From: Arenibacter sp041392165
GTDB lineage: Bacteria; Bacteroidota; Bacteroidia; Flavobacteriales; Flavobacteriaceae
Direction of reading: 5' to 3'
NCBI GenBank assembly: GCA_041392165.1
Contig: JAWKMN010000002.1
Location: 496,001-560,000, forward strand
DNA: 64,000 nucleotides
A program made the translations under genes and the position numbers. How positions within the stretch are numbered: the first letter of the stretch is position 1; every line of letters starts with the position of its first letter. The notes beneath the pieces were generated by a model. It had not been told where the DNA came from, did no database searches, and saw only the letters and a program-made list of their open reading frames with translations. Below, piece after piece: positions 1-8,616 of this stretch.

Positions 1-2438
1 CAATAGAAAAATTTTTAGGAAAGGAATATAAAGTAGAGTCCAGTTTTGGACATATTGCCGATTTGCCTTCCAAAGAATTAGGGGTGGATGTGGACAATAA
101 TTTTGCACCTAAATATATTGTTGACAAGGACAAAAAGGCCTTGGTTAAAAAGCTTAAGGATTTAGCGGACAAAGCGGATACTATATGGCTGGCCAGTGAT
201 GAAGATCGTGAAGGGGAAGCCATTTCCTGGCATTTGGCGGAAGAGTTGAAATTGGACAGGAAGAAAACCAAAAGGATTGTTTTTAATTCTATTACCAAAT
301 CCGCCATTCAAAGGGCCATTGAGAATCCAAGGGAAATTAACTACGATTTGGTGAACGCCCAACAGGCAAGGCGGGTTTTGGATAGATTGGTAGGATACGA
401 ACTTTCCCCGGTACTGTGGAAAAAGATTAAACCGGGCTTATCTGCGGGCAGGGTACAATCCGTTGCGGTGAGATTAATAGTGGAAAGGGAACGGGAAATA
501 GAAGCCTTTAACCCGGAAGCGGCCTTTAGGGTATCGGCCGAGTTCAAAACCAATGAAGGCAGTATTTTTGCTGCCAAGCTGAATAAGACCTATGCCAGTC
601 AGAAAGAGGCGGAAGCTTTCCTTAGGGAAAATATAGGGGCAAATTTTTCGGTTGCCCATCTAGATAAGAAACCGGCCAAAAAGTCTCCTGCGGCACCATT
701 TACCACTTCAACACTGCAGCAGGAAGCTTCCAGAAAATTGTATTTTTCGGTTTCAAGGACCATGCAGGTGGCACAACGCTTGTACGAGGCGGGGTTAATA
801 ACCTATATGAGAACGGATAGTGTTAACCTTTCTCCAGATGCCATTGATGCGGCAAAGGATACCATTATAAGTAATTACGGTAAGGAATACAGCAAGGTTA
901 GGAATTTTACGGGAAAATCCAAAGGAGCCCAGGAAGCACATGAAGCCATTCGTCCTACGGAGATGGCCAATCAGTCCCCTTCATTGGAAAGGGATCAATC
1001 CAAGTTGTACGAACTCATTTGGAAGCGCACCTTGGCCTCGCAAATGAGCGATGCCGAATTGGAGCGCACCAACGTTAAAATAAAGGCCAATACCCATAAA
1101 GAAGAGTTTACTGCCAACGGGGAGGTAATAAAATTTGACGGATTCCTAAAGGTGTATTTGGAAAGTAAGGATGAGGAGGATATAAGTGAGGAGCAGGAGG
1201 GAATGCTTCCTGCAATGAAGGAAGGAGAGAAACTTCTTAATAATTATATTGCCGCAACAGAGCGCTTTTCCAGGGCACCTTATAGATTTACAGAGGCCTC
1301 TTTGGTTAAAAAACTGGAAGAACTTGGAATTGGAAGACCTTCTACCTATGCGCCTACCATTTCCACTATTCAGAATAGGGGCTATGTAGAAAAGGGAACC
1401 ATAGAGGGCACCGAAAGAAATTATGTACAGTTATTGCTCAAATCCGATAAGCTTACAGCCAAGGATTTAAAGGAAAATGTAGGTTCCGATAAAGGGAAAC
1501 TGGTGCCTACGGATATTGGAATAATAGTGACCGACTTTCTGGTAGGTCATTTCGAAACTATTTTGGATTACCATTTCACGGCCAAAGTGGAAGAGGATTT
1601 TGATGGGATTGCTTCGGGCGATGAGGATTGGCAAAAAGTATTGAAGGATTTTTATGGGGATTTCCACCCCAAGGTGCTGGATGTGGAAGAAAATGCGGAT
1701 AGGGCCAGTGGCGAACGCATTTTGGGTACCGATCCCAAGTCGGGAAGACAGGTTTCGGTCAGATTGGGCCGTTTTGGGCCTATGGTACAGGTAGGTACCG
1801 TAGATGATGAGGAAAAGCCATTGTTTGCCAGTCTGTTGCCGGACCAGTCCTTAAATACAATAAGCTACGAAGAAGCTATGGACCTGTTTAAACTGCCAAG
1901 AAAGCTCGGGGTTTATGAAGGCGAGGATGTAGAGGCCAATGTGGGCCGTTTTGGGCCTTATATAAGGTTTGGTAAAAAGTTTGTGTCCTTGGGCAAGGAT
2001 GAAAATCCCATGGAGATAGATATGGACCGGGCCGTAGAGCTTATTAGGGAAAAAGAAAAGGCGGATGCCCCTATAGCCATTTATGAAAACAAGGAGGTCA
2101 CTAAGGGCGTGGGTAGGTTTGGCCCATTTATTAAATGGGACGGAATGTTCATTAATGTTAATAAGAAATATGATTTTGACAGCCTTTCAAAACAGGATAT
2201 AGAAGAAATTATAGAGGCTAAAAAACAAAAGGAGATCGATAAATTGGTCCAAGAATGGCCGGAAGAAGGGATTCGTATAGAAAAAGCGAGATGGGGAAGG
2301 CATACCATAATTAAGGGAAAGGTTAAGGTAGAGGTTTCCAAAGATGTGGACGCTACCAAGATTTCCCTAAAGGATGCCCAAGAATTAATAGAGAAAAAAA
2401 CACCTAAGAAGAAGGCAAAACCTAAGGCTAAAAAATAA
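1..2438 (+). CDS. topA: DNA topoisomerase I, 5' truncated by window edge
   Basis: Type IA topoisomerase that relaxes negatively supercoiled DNA by single-strand cleavage through a tyrosine. The reading frame is already open at base 3 and reads IEKFLGKEYKVESSFGHIAD, which is the usual TopA N-terminal region, so about 20 residues and the start codon lie upstream of the window. Visible features are the Toprim acidic motif DEDREGEAISWH (near base 200), the catalytic tyrosine in GLITYMRTDS (codon at 804-806), and GIGRPSTYAPTI. The C-terminal third carries three GRFGP-type repeats and ends in a Lys-rich tail. I see no Cys4 zinc ribbons, which is common for Bacteroidota TopA. The next gene starts one base after the stop, so the two are probably co-transcribed. 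Confidence 0.96.
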   Translation, partial: IEKFLGKEYKVESSFGHIADLPSKELGVDVDNNFAPKYIVDKDKKALVKKLKDLADKADTIWLASDEDREGEAISWHLAEELKLDRKKTKRIVFNSITKSAIQRAIENPREINYDLVNAQQARRVLDRLVGYELSPVLWKKIKPGLSAGRVQSVAVRLIVEREREIEAFNPEAAFRVSAEFKTNEGSIFAAKLNKTYASQKEAEAFLRENIGANFSVAHLDKKPAKKSPAAPFTTSTLQQEASRKLYFSVSRTMQVAQRLYEAGLITYMRTDSVNLSPDAIDAAKDTIISNYGKEYSKVRNFTGKSKGAQEAHEAIRPTEMANQSPSLERDQSKLYELIWKRTLASQMSDAELERTNVKIKANTHKEEFTANGEVIKFDGFLKVYLESKDEEDISEEQEGMLPAMKEGEKLLNNYIAATERFSRAPYRFTEASLVKKLEELGIGRPSTYAPTISTIQNRGYVEKGTIEGTERNYVQLLLKSDKLTAKDLKENVGSDKGKLVPTDIGIIVTDFLVGHFETILDYHFTAKVEEDFDGIASGDEDWQKVLKDFYGDFHPKVLDVEENADRASGERILGTDPKSGRQVSVRLGRFGPMVQVGTVDDEEKPLFASLLPDQSLNTISYEEAMDLFKLPRKLGVYEGEDVEANVGRFGPYIRFGKKFVSLGKDENPMEIDMDRAVELIREKEKADAPIAIYENKEVTKGVGRFGPFIKWDGMFINVNKKYDFDSLSKQDIEEIIEAKKQKEIDKLVQEWPEEGIRIEKARWGRHTIIKGKVKVEVSKDVDATKISLKDAQELIEKKTPKKKAKPKAKK

Positions 2439-2439
2439 T

Positions 2440-3453
2440 ATGGCATTCGATTTTTTAGTGCCCGTAAGTGATAGGGTATTGGCCCACTGCGAATTACTTC
2501 CGGCCCAAGCATTGGGGAAACATATTTATATGCACACTGCCCGGCATGGTCTTCCGGTATTGGCAAATGTTAGTGTGGCCATATTGGGGGTCCACGAATC
2601 CAGAAATGCCTTTGAGAAAAAACCGGAGCGCCTGGATATTTCCGAAATCAGACTTCAGTTGTATAGTTTAATGATGGGTAACTGGAATTCCTCTATCATA
2701 GATTTGGGCGATATTGAGGAGGGGGAGACCGTAGAGGATACCTATTTTGTGGTAAAGGAAATAGTTGCAGGCCTGCTGGAAGAAAATATTGTCCCTATTG
2801 TCATTGGGGCAACCCAAGACCTTACCTATCCTACCTATAGGGCCTTTGACGGTATTAGGAATATGGTCAACCTCGTGTCCATAGACAGTAGGTTCGACTT
2901 TGGGATGGACGAGGAACTTATTTCTTCCCATTCCTATATGAGCAAAATAATTTCCGATAAGCCCAACAATCTTTTCAATTTCTCCAATATTGGCTATCAG
3001 AGCTATTTTAATTCCCAAGAGGAGTTGGACCTTATGGAGCGACTTTTCTTTGATTCCTACAGGTTGGGCGAATTAATTTCCGATATAACCCTGGCAGAGC
3101 CCGTGCTCAGGAATGCCCATGTGGTAAGTTTGGATGCACGTGCCATACGTGCGGCAGATATTGGGTATTCCAGAAACTTTTCTCCCAACGGGTTTAACGG
3201 ACGTGAAATTTGTGCCATTTCCAGATATGCCGGAATAAGCGATAATGTATCCGTTTTTGGGATTTACGAATGCGAGAACAGTAATCAATCCTTTCAGCTT
3301 GTTGCACAAATAATATGGTATTTTATAGAGGGATTAAACTTTAGGATTCAAGAGTTTCCCAACAGCAATAGCAACGACTTCACCAAGTATACCGTACCTA
3401 CAGAGGACGAGTCCCTTGTTTTTTATAAGAGCCATCTTAGCGAAAGGTGGTGA
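2440..3453 (+). CDS. Arginase/formimidoylglutamase-fold protein with degenerate metal site
   Basis: A 337-residue ureohydrolase-fold protein. The order of elements matches arginase, agmatinase and HutG: a strand ending in VIGATQDLTYP where the family has GGDHS, then SIDSRFDFG in place of DAHxD, then VVSLDARAI in place of SLDxD, and YECEN near the end in place of E-x-NP. Of six canonical manganese ligands only about three Asp remain; the two His are replaced by Gln and Arg and the last Asp by Arg. Seen: fold-level similarity with lost ligands. Inferred: it is unlikely to hydrolyse guanidino substrates and may be structural or regulatory. It starts with ATG one base after topA and is followed by the gld genes, with a 260 bp AT-rich spacer before gldK. 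An automatic label of formimidoylglutamase would probably overstate the function. Confidence 0.8.
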   Translation: MAFDFLVPVSDRVLAHCELLPAQALGKHIYMHTARHGLPVLANVSVAILGVHESRNAFEKKPERLDISEIRLQLYSLMMGNWNSSIIDLGDIEEGETVEDTYFVVKEIVAGLLEENIVPIVIGATQDLTYPTYRAFDGIRNMVNLVSIDSRFDFGMDEELISSHSYMSKIISDKPNNLFNFSNIGYQSYFNSQEELDLMERLFFDSYRLGELISDITLAEPVLRNAHVVSLDARAIRAADIGYSRNFSPNGFNGREICAISRYAGISDNVSVFGIYECENSNQSFQLVAQIIWYFIEGLNFRIQEFPNSNSNDFTKYTVPTEDESLVFYKSHLSERW

Positions 3454-3484
3454 GTAGAGGTACCTTCAATTTTAACTTCACATA

Positions 3485-3589
3485 CTAAAACAAATTCACC
3501 CGCGTTATTACCATGCACTGAACTGGATTATCTGGATGCATGTAATCAAAATATTCCTGAGCGGTGGTATAAAGCCTATAAAAAAGGGT
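3485..3589 (-). pseudogene. Possible coding remnant in the spacer before gldK
   Basis: The 260 bp spacer 3454-3713 contains one stretch on the minus strand, open for about 34 codons, whose translation has protein-like composition (for example AQEYFDYMHPDNPVQ, then MVITRVNLF and a stop). It has no convincing start codon and is bounded upstream by a stop. It could be the 3' end of a gene whose front part has been lost, or chance. I do not recognise a family. The rest of the spacer is AT-rich and probably holds the gldK promoter. Confidence 0.2.
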
Positions 3590-3713
3590 TTAATTGAATT
3601 AATAAATTTAGGGTATAAATACAAATTTTATACAATAAATTATTTAAAAATAAGTTTTAGAGAATAATACTTGTGTTTGTATTTATAATCATAATCGAAA
3701 TTTAACCTAACGT

Positions 3714-5069
3714 ATGAAGAAGCTATTGTTGTCATCTATAGCATTTGTTTTTTTACTCTCAAGTTGTGGGTCCAAAACAAAAGGAGAGCTGGTCGGAGCT
3801 CAAGGAAAAAAGTGGTATCCCGAGAAACCTTATGGTATGGAATTGATTCCCAGGGGAGCATTCATTATGGGTAAGAGTGAGGAAGATCAGGCCAAGGTAC
3901 AAAATGCCCCGACAAAGACCGTAACCGTTAGATCTTTCTATATGGATGATACGGAAATTACGAATAGTGAATACCGCCAATTTGTAGAATGGGTGAAAGA
4001 TTCTATAGCAAGAACCAGATTGGCCATTTTGGCAGATGAGTTGGGATTGGGACCGGAAGATGGCGGTATAGGGGACTATGCCTTTAGGGATGCGGATACC
4101 ACCAGATTGTCCGCCTACGATAAGTATATGTTGAACAATTACGCCGGCATGGGCGAAACAGGCTATGAAGGTAGGGCATTGGACAGAAAACAGGATTTGA
4201 CCTGGGACACCTCTAAATATCCGGACGAGTATTATGCCGAGGTAATGGATTCATTGTATATTTCAGAAGAGGAATCCTATAACGGCCAACGCCATATAGA
4301 TGTTACCAAATTGAAATACAAATATACCTGGATGGATATTGAGGCTGCGGCCCGTGCTAAAAAGGGAAGTAGAAAGAATTTTATAAAACAGGAAGAATTG
4401 GAGATTTATCCGGATACCACGGTATGGATAAAGGATTTTGCCTATTCCTATAATGAGCCCATGCACAATGATTATTTTTGGCACGATGCCTATAGCGATT
4501 ATCCGGTGGTAGGTGTTTCCTGGCAACAGGCACAGGCCTTTTGCAACTGGAGGACCAAGTTTAAGAACGATGATCAGAAAAGTAGGGGCAAGCAATTTGT
4601 AAACCGTTTTAGATTGCCTACCGAAGCGGAGTGGGAATATGCGGCAAGAGGAGGTATAGAAGGGGGAACCTACCCATGGGGCGGTCCTTATGTAATTAGT
4701 GATACCGGATGTTTTATGGCCAACTTTAAGCCTCAGCGTGGAGATTATGCGGCAGATCAAGCTTTGTATACGGTAGAGGCAAAGGCCTATGAGCCCAATG
4801 ATTATAACCTTTATAATATGGCAGGTAACGTTTCGGAATGGACCAATAGTAGCTACGACCCAAATTCCTATGAATATGTGTCCACAATGAACCCAAATGC
4901 ACAGTCCGGCCAAAACGCAAGAAAAGTTATAAGAGGTGGATCTTGGAAAGATGTTGCTTATTTCCTACAGGTAAGCACCAGGGATTATGAATATCAGGAT
5001 TCTGCACGGAGTTATATCGGTTTTAGGACCGTACAGGATTACATGGGAGAGGAAGACTCTACCAATTAG
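3714..5069 (+). CDS. gldK: Gliding motility / T9SS lipoprotein GldK
   Basis: Outer-membrane lipoprotein that with GldN forms the periplasmic ring of the type IX secretion system. The 451-residue product opens with a lipoprotein signal (MKKLLLSSIAFVFLLSSCGS, lipidated Cys18) and has a formylglycine-generating-enzyme (SUMF1) fold: MELIPRGAFIMGKSEED, FRLPTEAEWEYAARGG, NLYNMAGNVSEWTNSSYD, VIRGGSWKD and a C-terminal YIGFRTV. The cysteines used by genuine FGE after GGS are absent, as expected for GldK, so it is structural rather than catalytic. Length fits the family. It is the first of four colinear gld genes (spacers 85, 58 and 106 bp). Confidence 0.97.
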   Translation: MKKLLLSSIAFVFLLSSCGSKTKGELVGAQGKKWYPEKPYGMELIPRGAFIMGKSEEDQAKVQNAPTKTVTVRSFYMDDTEITNSEYRQFVEWVKDSIARTRLAILADELGLGPEDGGIGDYAFRDADTTRLSAYDKYMLNNYAGMGETGYEGRALDRKQDLTWDTSKYPDEYYAEVMDSLYISEEESYNGQRHIDVTKLKYKYTWMDIEAAARAKKGSRKNFIKQEELEIYPDTTVWIKDFAYSYNEPMHNDYFWHDAYSDYPVVGVSWQQAQAFCNWRTKFKNDDQKSRGKQFVNRFRLPTEAEWEYAARGGIEGGTYPWGGPYVISDTGCFMANFKPQRGDYAADQALYTVEAKAYEPNDYNLYNMAGNVSEWTNSSYDPNSYEYVSTMNPNAQSGQNARKVIRGGSWKDVAYFLQVSTRDYEYQDSARSYIGFRTVQDYMGEEDSTN

Positions 5070-5154
5070 CATATAGAACAAAGAAGATCTTTAAATGGAA
5101 TCAAACGTTAAACCAAATACTTATTATTAACATTACTTAATTAAATTTAAAATT

Positions 5155-5805
5155 ATGGCACAGTCAAAATCAACTAAGAAATTATTTAACATGGCCTACG
5201 GTCTTGGTGCTTCCGTAGTAATTATAGGAGCACTATTTAAGATCCTTCACTGGCAATTTGGCCCACTTACGGGAGGATTGTTATTGGCAATCGGACTTAT
5301 TACCGAAGCATTAATTTTTGCCATCAGTGCATTTGAACCGGTAGATGACGAATACGATTGGTCCTTGGTATACCCAGAACTAAACGGAGGTGCTGCCTCT
5401 GGAAAATCAAATGCCAAAGCGGAAATAAAGGAGGCCGAAGCTTCTTTATCCAAAAAATTGGATGATTTGTTAAAAGAAGCCGGTGTGGATGCCAACCTTA
5501 TGGAAAGTCTGGGATCCAGCATTAGAAACTTTGAGGGTGCCGCCAAAGGGATAGCCCCTACGGTAGATGCTATGGAATCTACTAAAAAGTATTCTGAAGA
5601 GATGGTCCAAGCTGCCGCTCAAATGGAATCTTTGAACAGTCTCTACAAGGTACAATTGGAAAGCGCAAGCAGACAGGCATCCATCAACGAGGAAGTGGTA
5701 CAGAATTCAAGTGCCCTAAAAGAGCAAATGGAATCTTTGGCTACCAATCTTTCTTCCTTGAACGGGGTTTATGGAGGTATGTTATCTGCAATGAATAGAA
5801 ACTAA
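5155..5805 (+). CDS. gldL: Gliding motility / T9SS inner-membrane motor protein GldL
   Basis: Cytoplasmic-membrane stator of the T9SS/gliding motor, driven by proton-motive force together with GldM. The 216-residue protein has two N-terminal membrane segments (about residues 12-30 and 37-60) followed by a long, mostly helical cytoplasmic region with Ala-, Glu- and Lys-rich coiled-coil character. A buried Glu51 in the second membrane segment (GLITEALIFAISAFE) matches the membrane glutamate known to be essential in Flavobacterium johnsoniae GldL. ATG start follows an AT-rich spacer; no Shine-Dalgarno is visible, which is usual in Bacteroidota. It lies between gldK and gldM on the same strand. 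Confidence 0.96.
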   Translation: MAQSKSTKKLFNMAYGLGASVVIIGALFKILHWQFGPLTGGLLLAIGLITEALIFAISAFEPVDDEYDWSLVYPELNGGAASGKSNAKAEIKEAEASLSKKLDDLLKEAGVDANLMESLGSSIRNFEGAAKGIAPTVDAMESTKKYSEEMVQAAAQMESLNSLYKVQLESASRQASINEEVVQNSSALKEQMESLATNLSSLNGVYGGMLSAMNRN

Positions 5806-5863
5806 TTAGTTAAAATTCAATAACCAAACCCAAATCAATTAATAATTAAAACTAATTAGAAAA

Positions 5864-7432
5864 ATGGCAGGAGGAAAACAAACACCACGTCAGAAGATGA
5901 TCAACCTAATGTATTTGATCTTCATAGCGATGTTGGCCTTGAATATGGGAAAGGAAGTGCTATCGGCGTTCGGTCTTATGAACGAAAAGTTAGAGGCTTC
6001 CAACGTAAAAACCACGGAGAACAACATGGCTTTCTTAAGTGGTTTGGAAACCAAGGCATCTGAAAATGCTGAAAAATTTGGCCCTCTTTTGGAGGATGCC
6101 AAGAAAATAAAGGAGTTGTCCGCAGAGTATTACCTGTACTTGGAAAACTTGAAAAAGGAAATGATGGCCGATGTTGAGGATCCAAAAGATTATCAAGTAA
6201 TGGACAAGACCGATTATTTGGACCAGCGTTTTTTCCAGGGAGGTCAGCTTGGAGCGGACGGTAAAGAATTTTTGGATCGTTTGGAGAATTATCGCAGCCA
6301 GATTACTGCGGTAATGCCGGAAGAACTGGAGTCGGTAAAATCGTCCGTAAAAACTAGGTTTGAAACCGGTGATGAGAATGGTAAGGTCACAAAAAGGGAC
6401 GGGACCAAACAAGATTGGTTGAACTATAATTTTGAGGGATATCCTTTGGTTGCCTCATTGACCAAGATTACCGCACTTCAGGCCGATATCAAGGCTACTG
6501 AGGAGGATGCTTTAAAGGCCATGCTTCAAGGCCAGTTGAGCAGTGAGGTTTCCATGACCAATTATACCACCTTGTTGGAGCAGGAGAAATCCGCTTTTTA
6601 TGCAGGTGAAAAATTTGCGGGAAGTATAGTTTTAGGGCGAAAAGATGCCACTACAAAACCAAACGAAGTTAATTTGACCTTGGATGGCAGAAAACTTAAC
6701 GAAGGTTCGGATTATGTAATCGAGGATGGTAAGGTAAGGTTAACCGTAAGCGCGGGAAGTGCCGGTGATCACAAGATAGAAGGAAATTTGGTGTTCCTAC
6801 AGGATGGTGAGCGTACCGAAGTGCCGGTGTCCTCTACTTTTGCCACTATTACCAAACCCAATGCGGCGGTTATTTCAGCCGATAAAATGAATGTGGTCTA
6901 CCGCGGTGTTTCCAACCCCATAACCATATCCATTCCCGGTATTCCCGATAATAATGTAAGTGCATCCGCACCTGGACTTAGTAAGCAGAGTGGAAGCAAA
7001 TACGCTATGAACCCTGGTACAGGAAGAACCGTTTCCATTACGGCTTCTGGAAAATTGCCCGATGGACAAATGATCAGGACTTCATCAGAGTTTAGGATCA
7101 AGGATATTCCAAGACCATCAGGATCCGTGAGAGGAGAGTCCGGAAGTGCTAAAATGGGTAAAAACAATTTGGAGATTTCTACGATCGGGGCGCTATTGGA
7201 GGACTTTGATTTTGATCTTAACCTTGCGGTCAGTGGATTCAAATTTAAAGTTCCGGGACAGCCGACCGTAGATGTAAAAGGCAATAAATTGGATGCAAGG
7301 GCCAAGTCTGCCCTTAAAAGGGCAAGCCGTGGCGATGCTGTTCAAATATTTGATATTGAGGCTTATATCACCAATAACAAAGGCTACAAGCTTAAAAAGG
7401 TATCTCCTGTTGTTGTGGAGATAACAAATTAG
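5864..7432 (+). CDS. gldM: Gliding motility / T9SS motor-shaft protein GldM
   Basis: Inner-membrane anchored periplasmic shaft that couples the GldL motor to the GldK/GldN ring. The 522-residue product begins MAGGKQTPRQKMINLMYLIF with one membrane helix at about residues 13-36 (IFIAMLALNMGKEVLSAFG), then a helical first periplasmic domain (roughly 40-225) and several beta-rich domains to the C-terminus, ending in SPVVVEITN. This is the known four-domain GldM layout and its usual length. The gene follows gldL by 58 bp. Downstream, a perfect stem-loop separates it from gldN. Confidence 0.97.
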   Translation: MAGGKQTPRQKMINLMYLIFIAMLALNMGKEVLSAFGLMNEKLEASNVKTTENNMAFLSGLETKASENAEKFGPLLEDAKKIKELSAEYYLYLENLKKEMMADVEDPKDYQVMDKTDYLDQRFFQGGQLGADGKEFLDRLENYRSQITAVMPEELESVKSSVKTRFETGDENGKVTKRDGTKQDWLNYNFEGYPLVASLTKITALQADIKATEEDALKAMLQGQLSSEVSMTNYTTLLEQEKSAFYAGEKFAGSIVLGRKDATTKPNEVNLTLDGRKLNEGSDYVIEDGKVRLTVSAGSAGDHKIEGNLVFLQDGERTEVPVSSTFATITKPNAAVISADKMNVVYRGVSNPITISIPGIPDNNVSASAPGLSKQSGSKYAMNPGTGRTVSITASGKLPDGQMIRTSSEFRIKDIPRPSGSVRGESGSAKMGKNNLEISTIGALLEDFDFDLNLAVSGFKFKVPGQPTVDVKGNKLDARAKSALKRASRGDAVQIFDIEAYITNNKGYKLKKVSPVVVEITN

Positions 7433-7450
7433 TAATGATATAGTGAAACG

Positions 7451-7481
7451 GCCATGACAAATTAGAATCTTTTGTCATGGC
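7451..7481 (+). terminator. Perfect 11-bp stem-loop between gldM and gldN
   Basis: GCCATGACAAA at 7451-7461 pairs exactly with TTTGTCATGGC at 7471-7481, with a 9-base loop. It lies 19 bases after the gldM stop and is followed by TTATTCACC rather than a clean T-run, so it is more likely a partial terminator, an mRNA-stabilising hairpin or an attenuator than a full stop to transcription. Confidence 0.5.
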
Positions 7482-7538
7482 TTATTCACCGGTCCAACTT
7501 TAGTAGGGCCGAAGATTAAATTAAATAAATTTAAACCG

Positions 7539-8441
7539 ATGAATTGGAAAAATGTATTATTAATTGGAGCAGTGGTCCTGTTGCCATTGTCTATTTCCGC
7601 CCAGGCAAATATTTTAAATGCCAAATTACCGGAAGAGATAGGGAAGAAGACAGAGGCACAGATTGAAAAAGACAATGATGCTCCTTTGCCTTACGCTTAT
7701 GTGGACGATAGGGATATTTTATGGTCCAAAACCGTTTGGGAAGTAATCGATCTGGACGAACGTGTAAACTTTCCCCTTTACTATCCTTTGGATACCATTG
7801 ACATAGGCCCCGATAGAAGGTCCTTGTACGATGTGCTGATCAAAAACATTAAAAATGGTAAGTTAACGGATGTTTATGTAGACTCTTATTTTACCGAAAA
7901 AAGAAAGTTTAGCGATTTGGCGGCAACTTTACAAAAAGTAGATACGACGGATTACGGATACGAACAATATAATGCGGGAGAGCCCATTTCTCCTGAATAT
8001 ATCAACCGTAGGAACCTTGCCGCTGCCGATTTGGAAGAATACCTAATTAAGGGAATTTGGTATTTCGACAAAAGATTGGGAGAATTAAAATACCGCTTGT
8101 TGGGTATTGCCCCAGTAGCACCGGATGTTAACTTTATAGATGATGAGTCTATGGATCTGGCCGAGGCAAAAGTGCCATTGTTTTGGGTATGGTACCCAAG
8201 TGCAAGACAAATATTGCATGAGGCCAAAGTGTTTAACCAAAGGAATTCCGCGCAGCCTATTTCTTTTGATATGTTGTTGAATGCAAGAAGATTTAATGCA
8301 ACGATCTATAAAGAGGATAATGTACACGGAGATCGTGAGGTTAAGGACTATATAGCTGATAATGCCTTGTTCCAGTTGTTGGAATCTAAACGAATCAAAG
8401 AGGTTATCCGGGATAGGGAACAAGATATGTGGGCCTACTAG
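7539..8441 (+). CDS. gldN: Gliding motility / T9SS protein GldN
   Basis: Periplasmic/outer-membrane partner of GldK in the T9SS ring. The 300-residue product has a Sec signal peptide (MNWKNVLLIGAVVLLPLSISA, cleavage near AQA) and the family-typical region PYAYVDDRDILWSKTVWEVI, then DLDERVNFPLYYP and later AEAKVPLFWVWYPSAR. Length matches GldN of other flavobacteria. It is the last gene of the gld cluster and is closed by a terminator-like hairpin. The 106 bp spacer upstream holds the 7451-7481 hairpin and could also contain a separate promoter. Confidence 0.96.
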   Translation: MNWKNVLLIGAVVLLPLSISAQANILNAKLPEEIGKKTEAQIEKDNDAPLPYAYVDDRDILWSKTVWEVIDLDERVNFPLYYPLDTIDIGPDRRSLYDVLIKNIKNGKLTDVYVDSYFTEKRKFSDLAATLQKVDTTDYGYEQYNAGEPISPEYINRRNLAAADLEEYLIKGIWYFDKRLGELKYRLLGIAPVAPDVNFIDDESMDLAEAKVPLFWVWYPSARQILHEAKVFNQRNSAQPISFDMLLNARRFNATIYKEDNVHGDREVKDYIADNALFQLLESKRIKEVIRDREQDMWAY

Positions 8442-8475
8442 TCCTAAATAATATTCCAATTCATATATAAAGCTG

Positions 8476-8507
8476 AGCGCTGCATCATAAGATGTGGCGC
8501 TTTTTTG
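8476..8507 (+). terminator. Terminator after gldN
   Basis: AGCGCTGCATC (8476-8486) pairs with GATGTGGCGCT (8491-8501) with 9 of 11 matches and a 4-base loop, followed by a run of T at 8501-8506. It lies 35 bases past the gldN stop and closes the gldKLMN unit. Confidence 0.75.
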
Positions 8508-8577
8508 TTTTGAGGAAGATTTTATAGTTGGATTTAGATGTGAAAGATGTTTTTGCAGGTTATGATTATCATTTCTA

Positions 8578-8612
8578 TTTGATAAAGATTCCGATTTCCT
8601 TCCCTACTTTTG
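8578..8612 (+). promoter_or_regulatory. Bacteroidota-type promoter, almost leaderless
   Basis: TTTG at 8578-8581 and TACTTTTG at 8605-8612 match the -33 and -7 elements of the Bacteroidota housekeeping sigma factor; the 23-base spacer is at the long end of the accepted range. The ATG of the next gene is at 8617, only 4 bases after the -7 element, so transcription would start at or next to the start codon. Confidence 0.55.
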
Positions 8613-8616
8613 CAAT

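Noticed and set aside
2081..2566. 161-codon minus-strand open frame across the topA end
   Set aside because: Antisense to topA and the next gene; no domain and no start signal.
4263..4913. 216-codon open frame on the minus strand inside gldK
   Set aside because: It is fully antisense to gldK, has an Ile/Gly-rich non-protein-like translation and no supporting motif.
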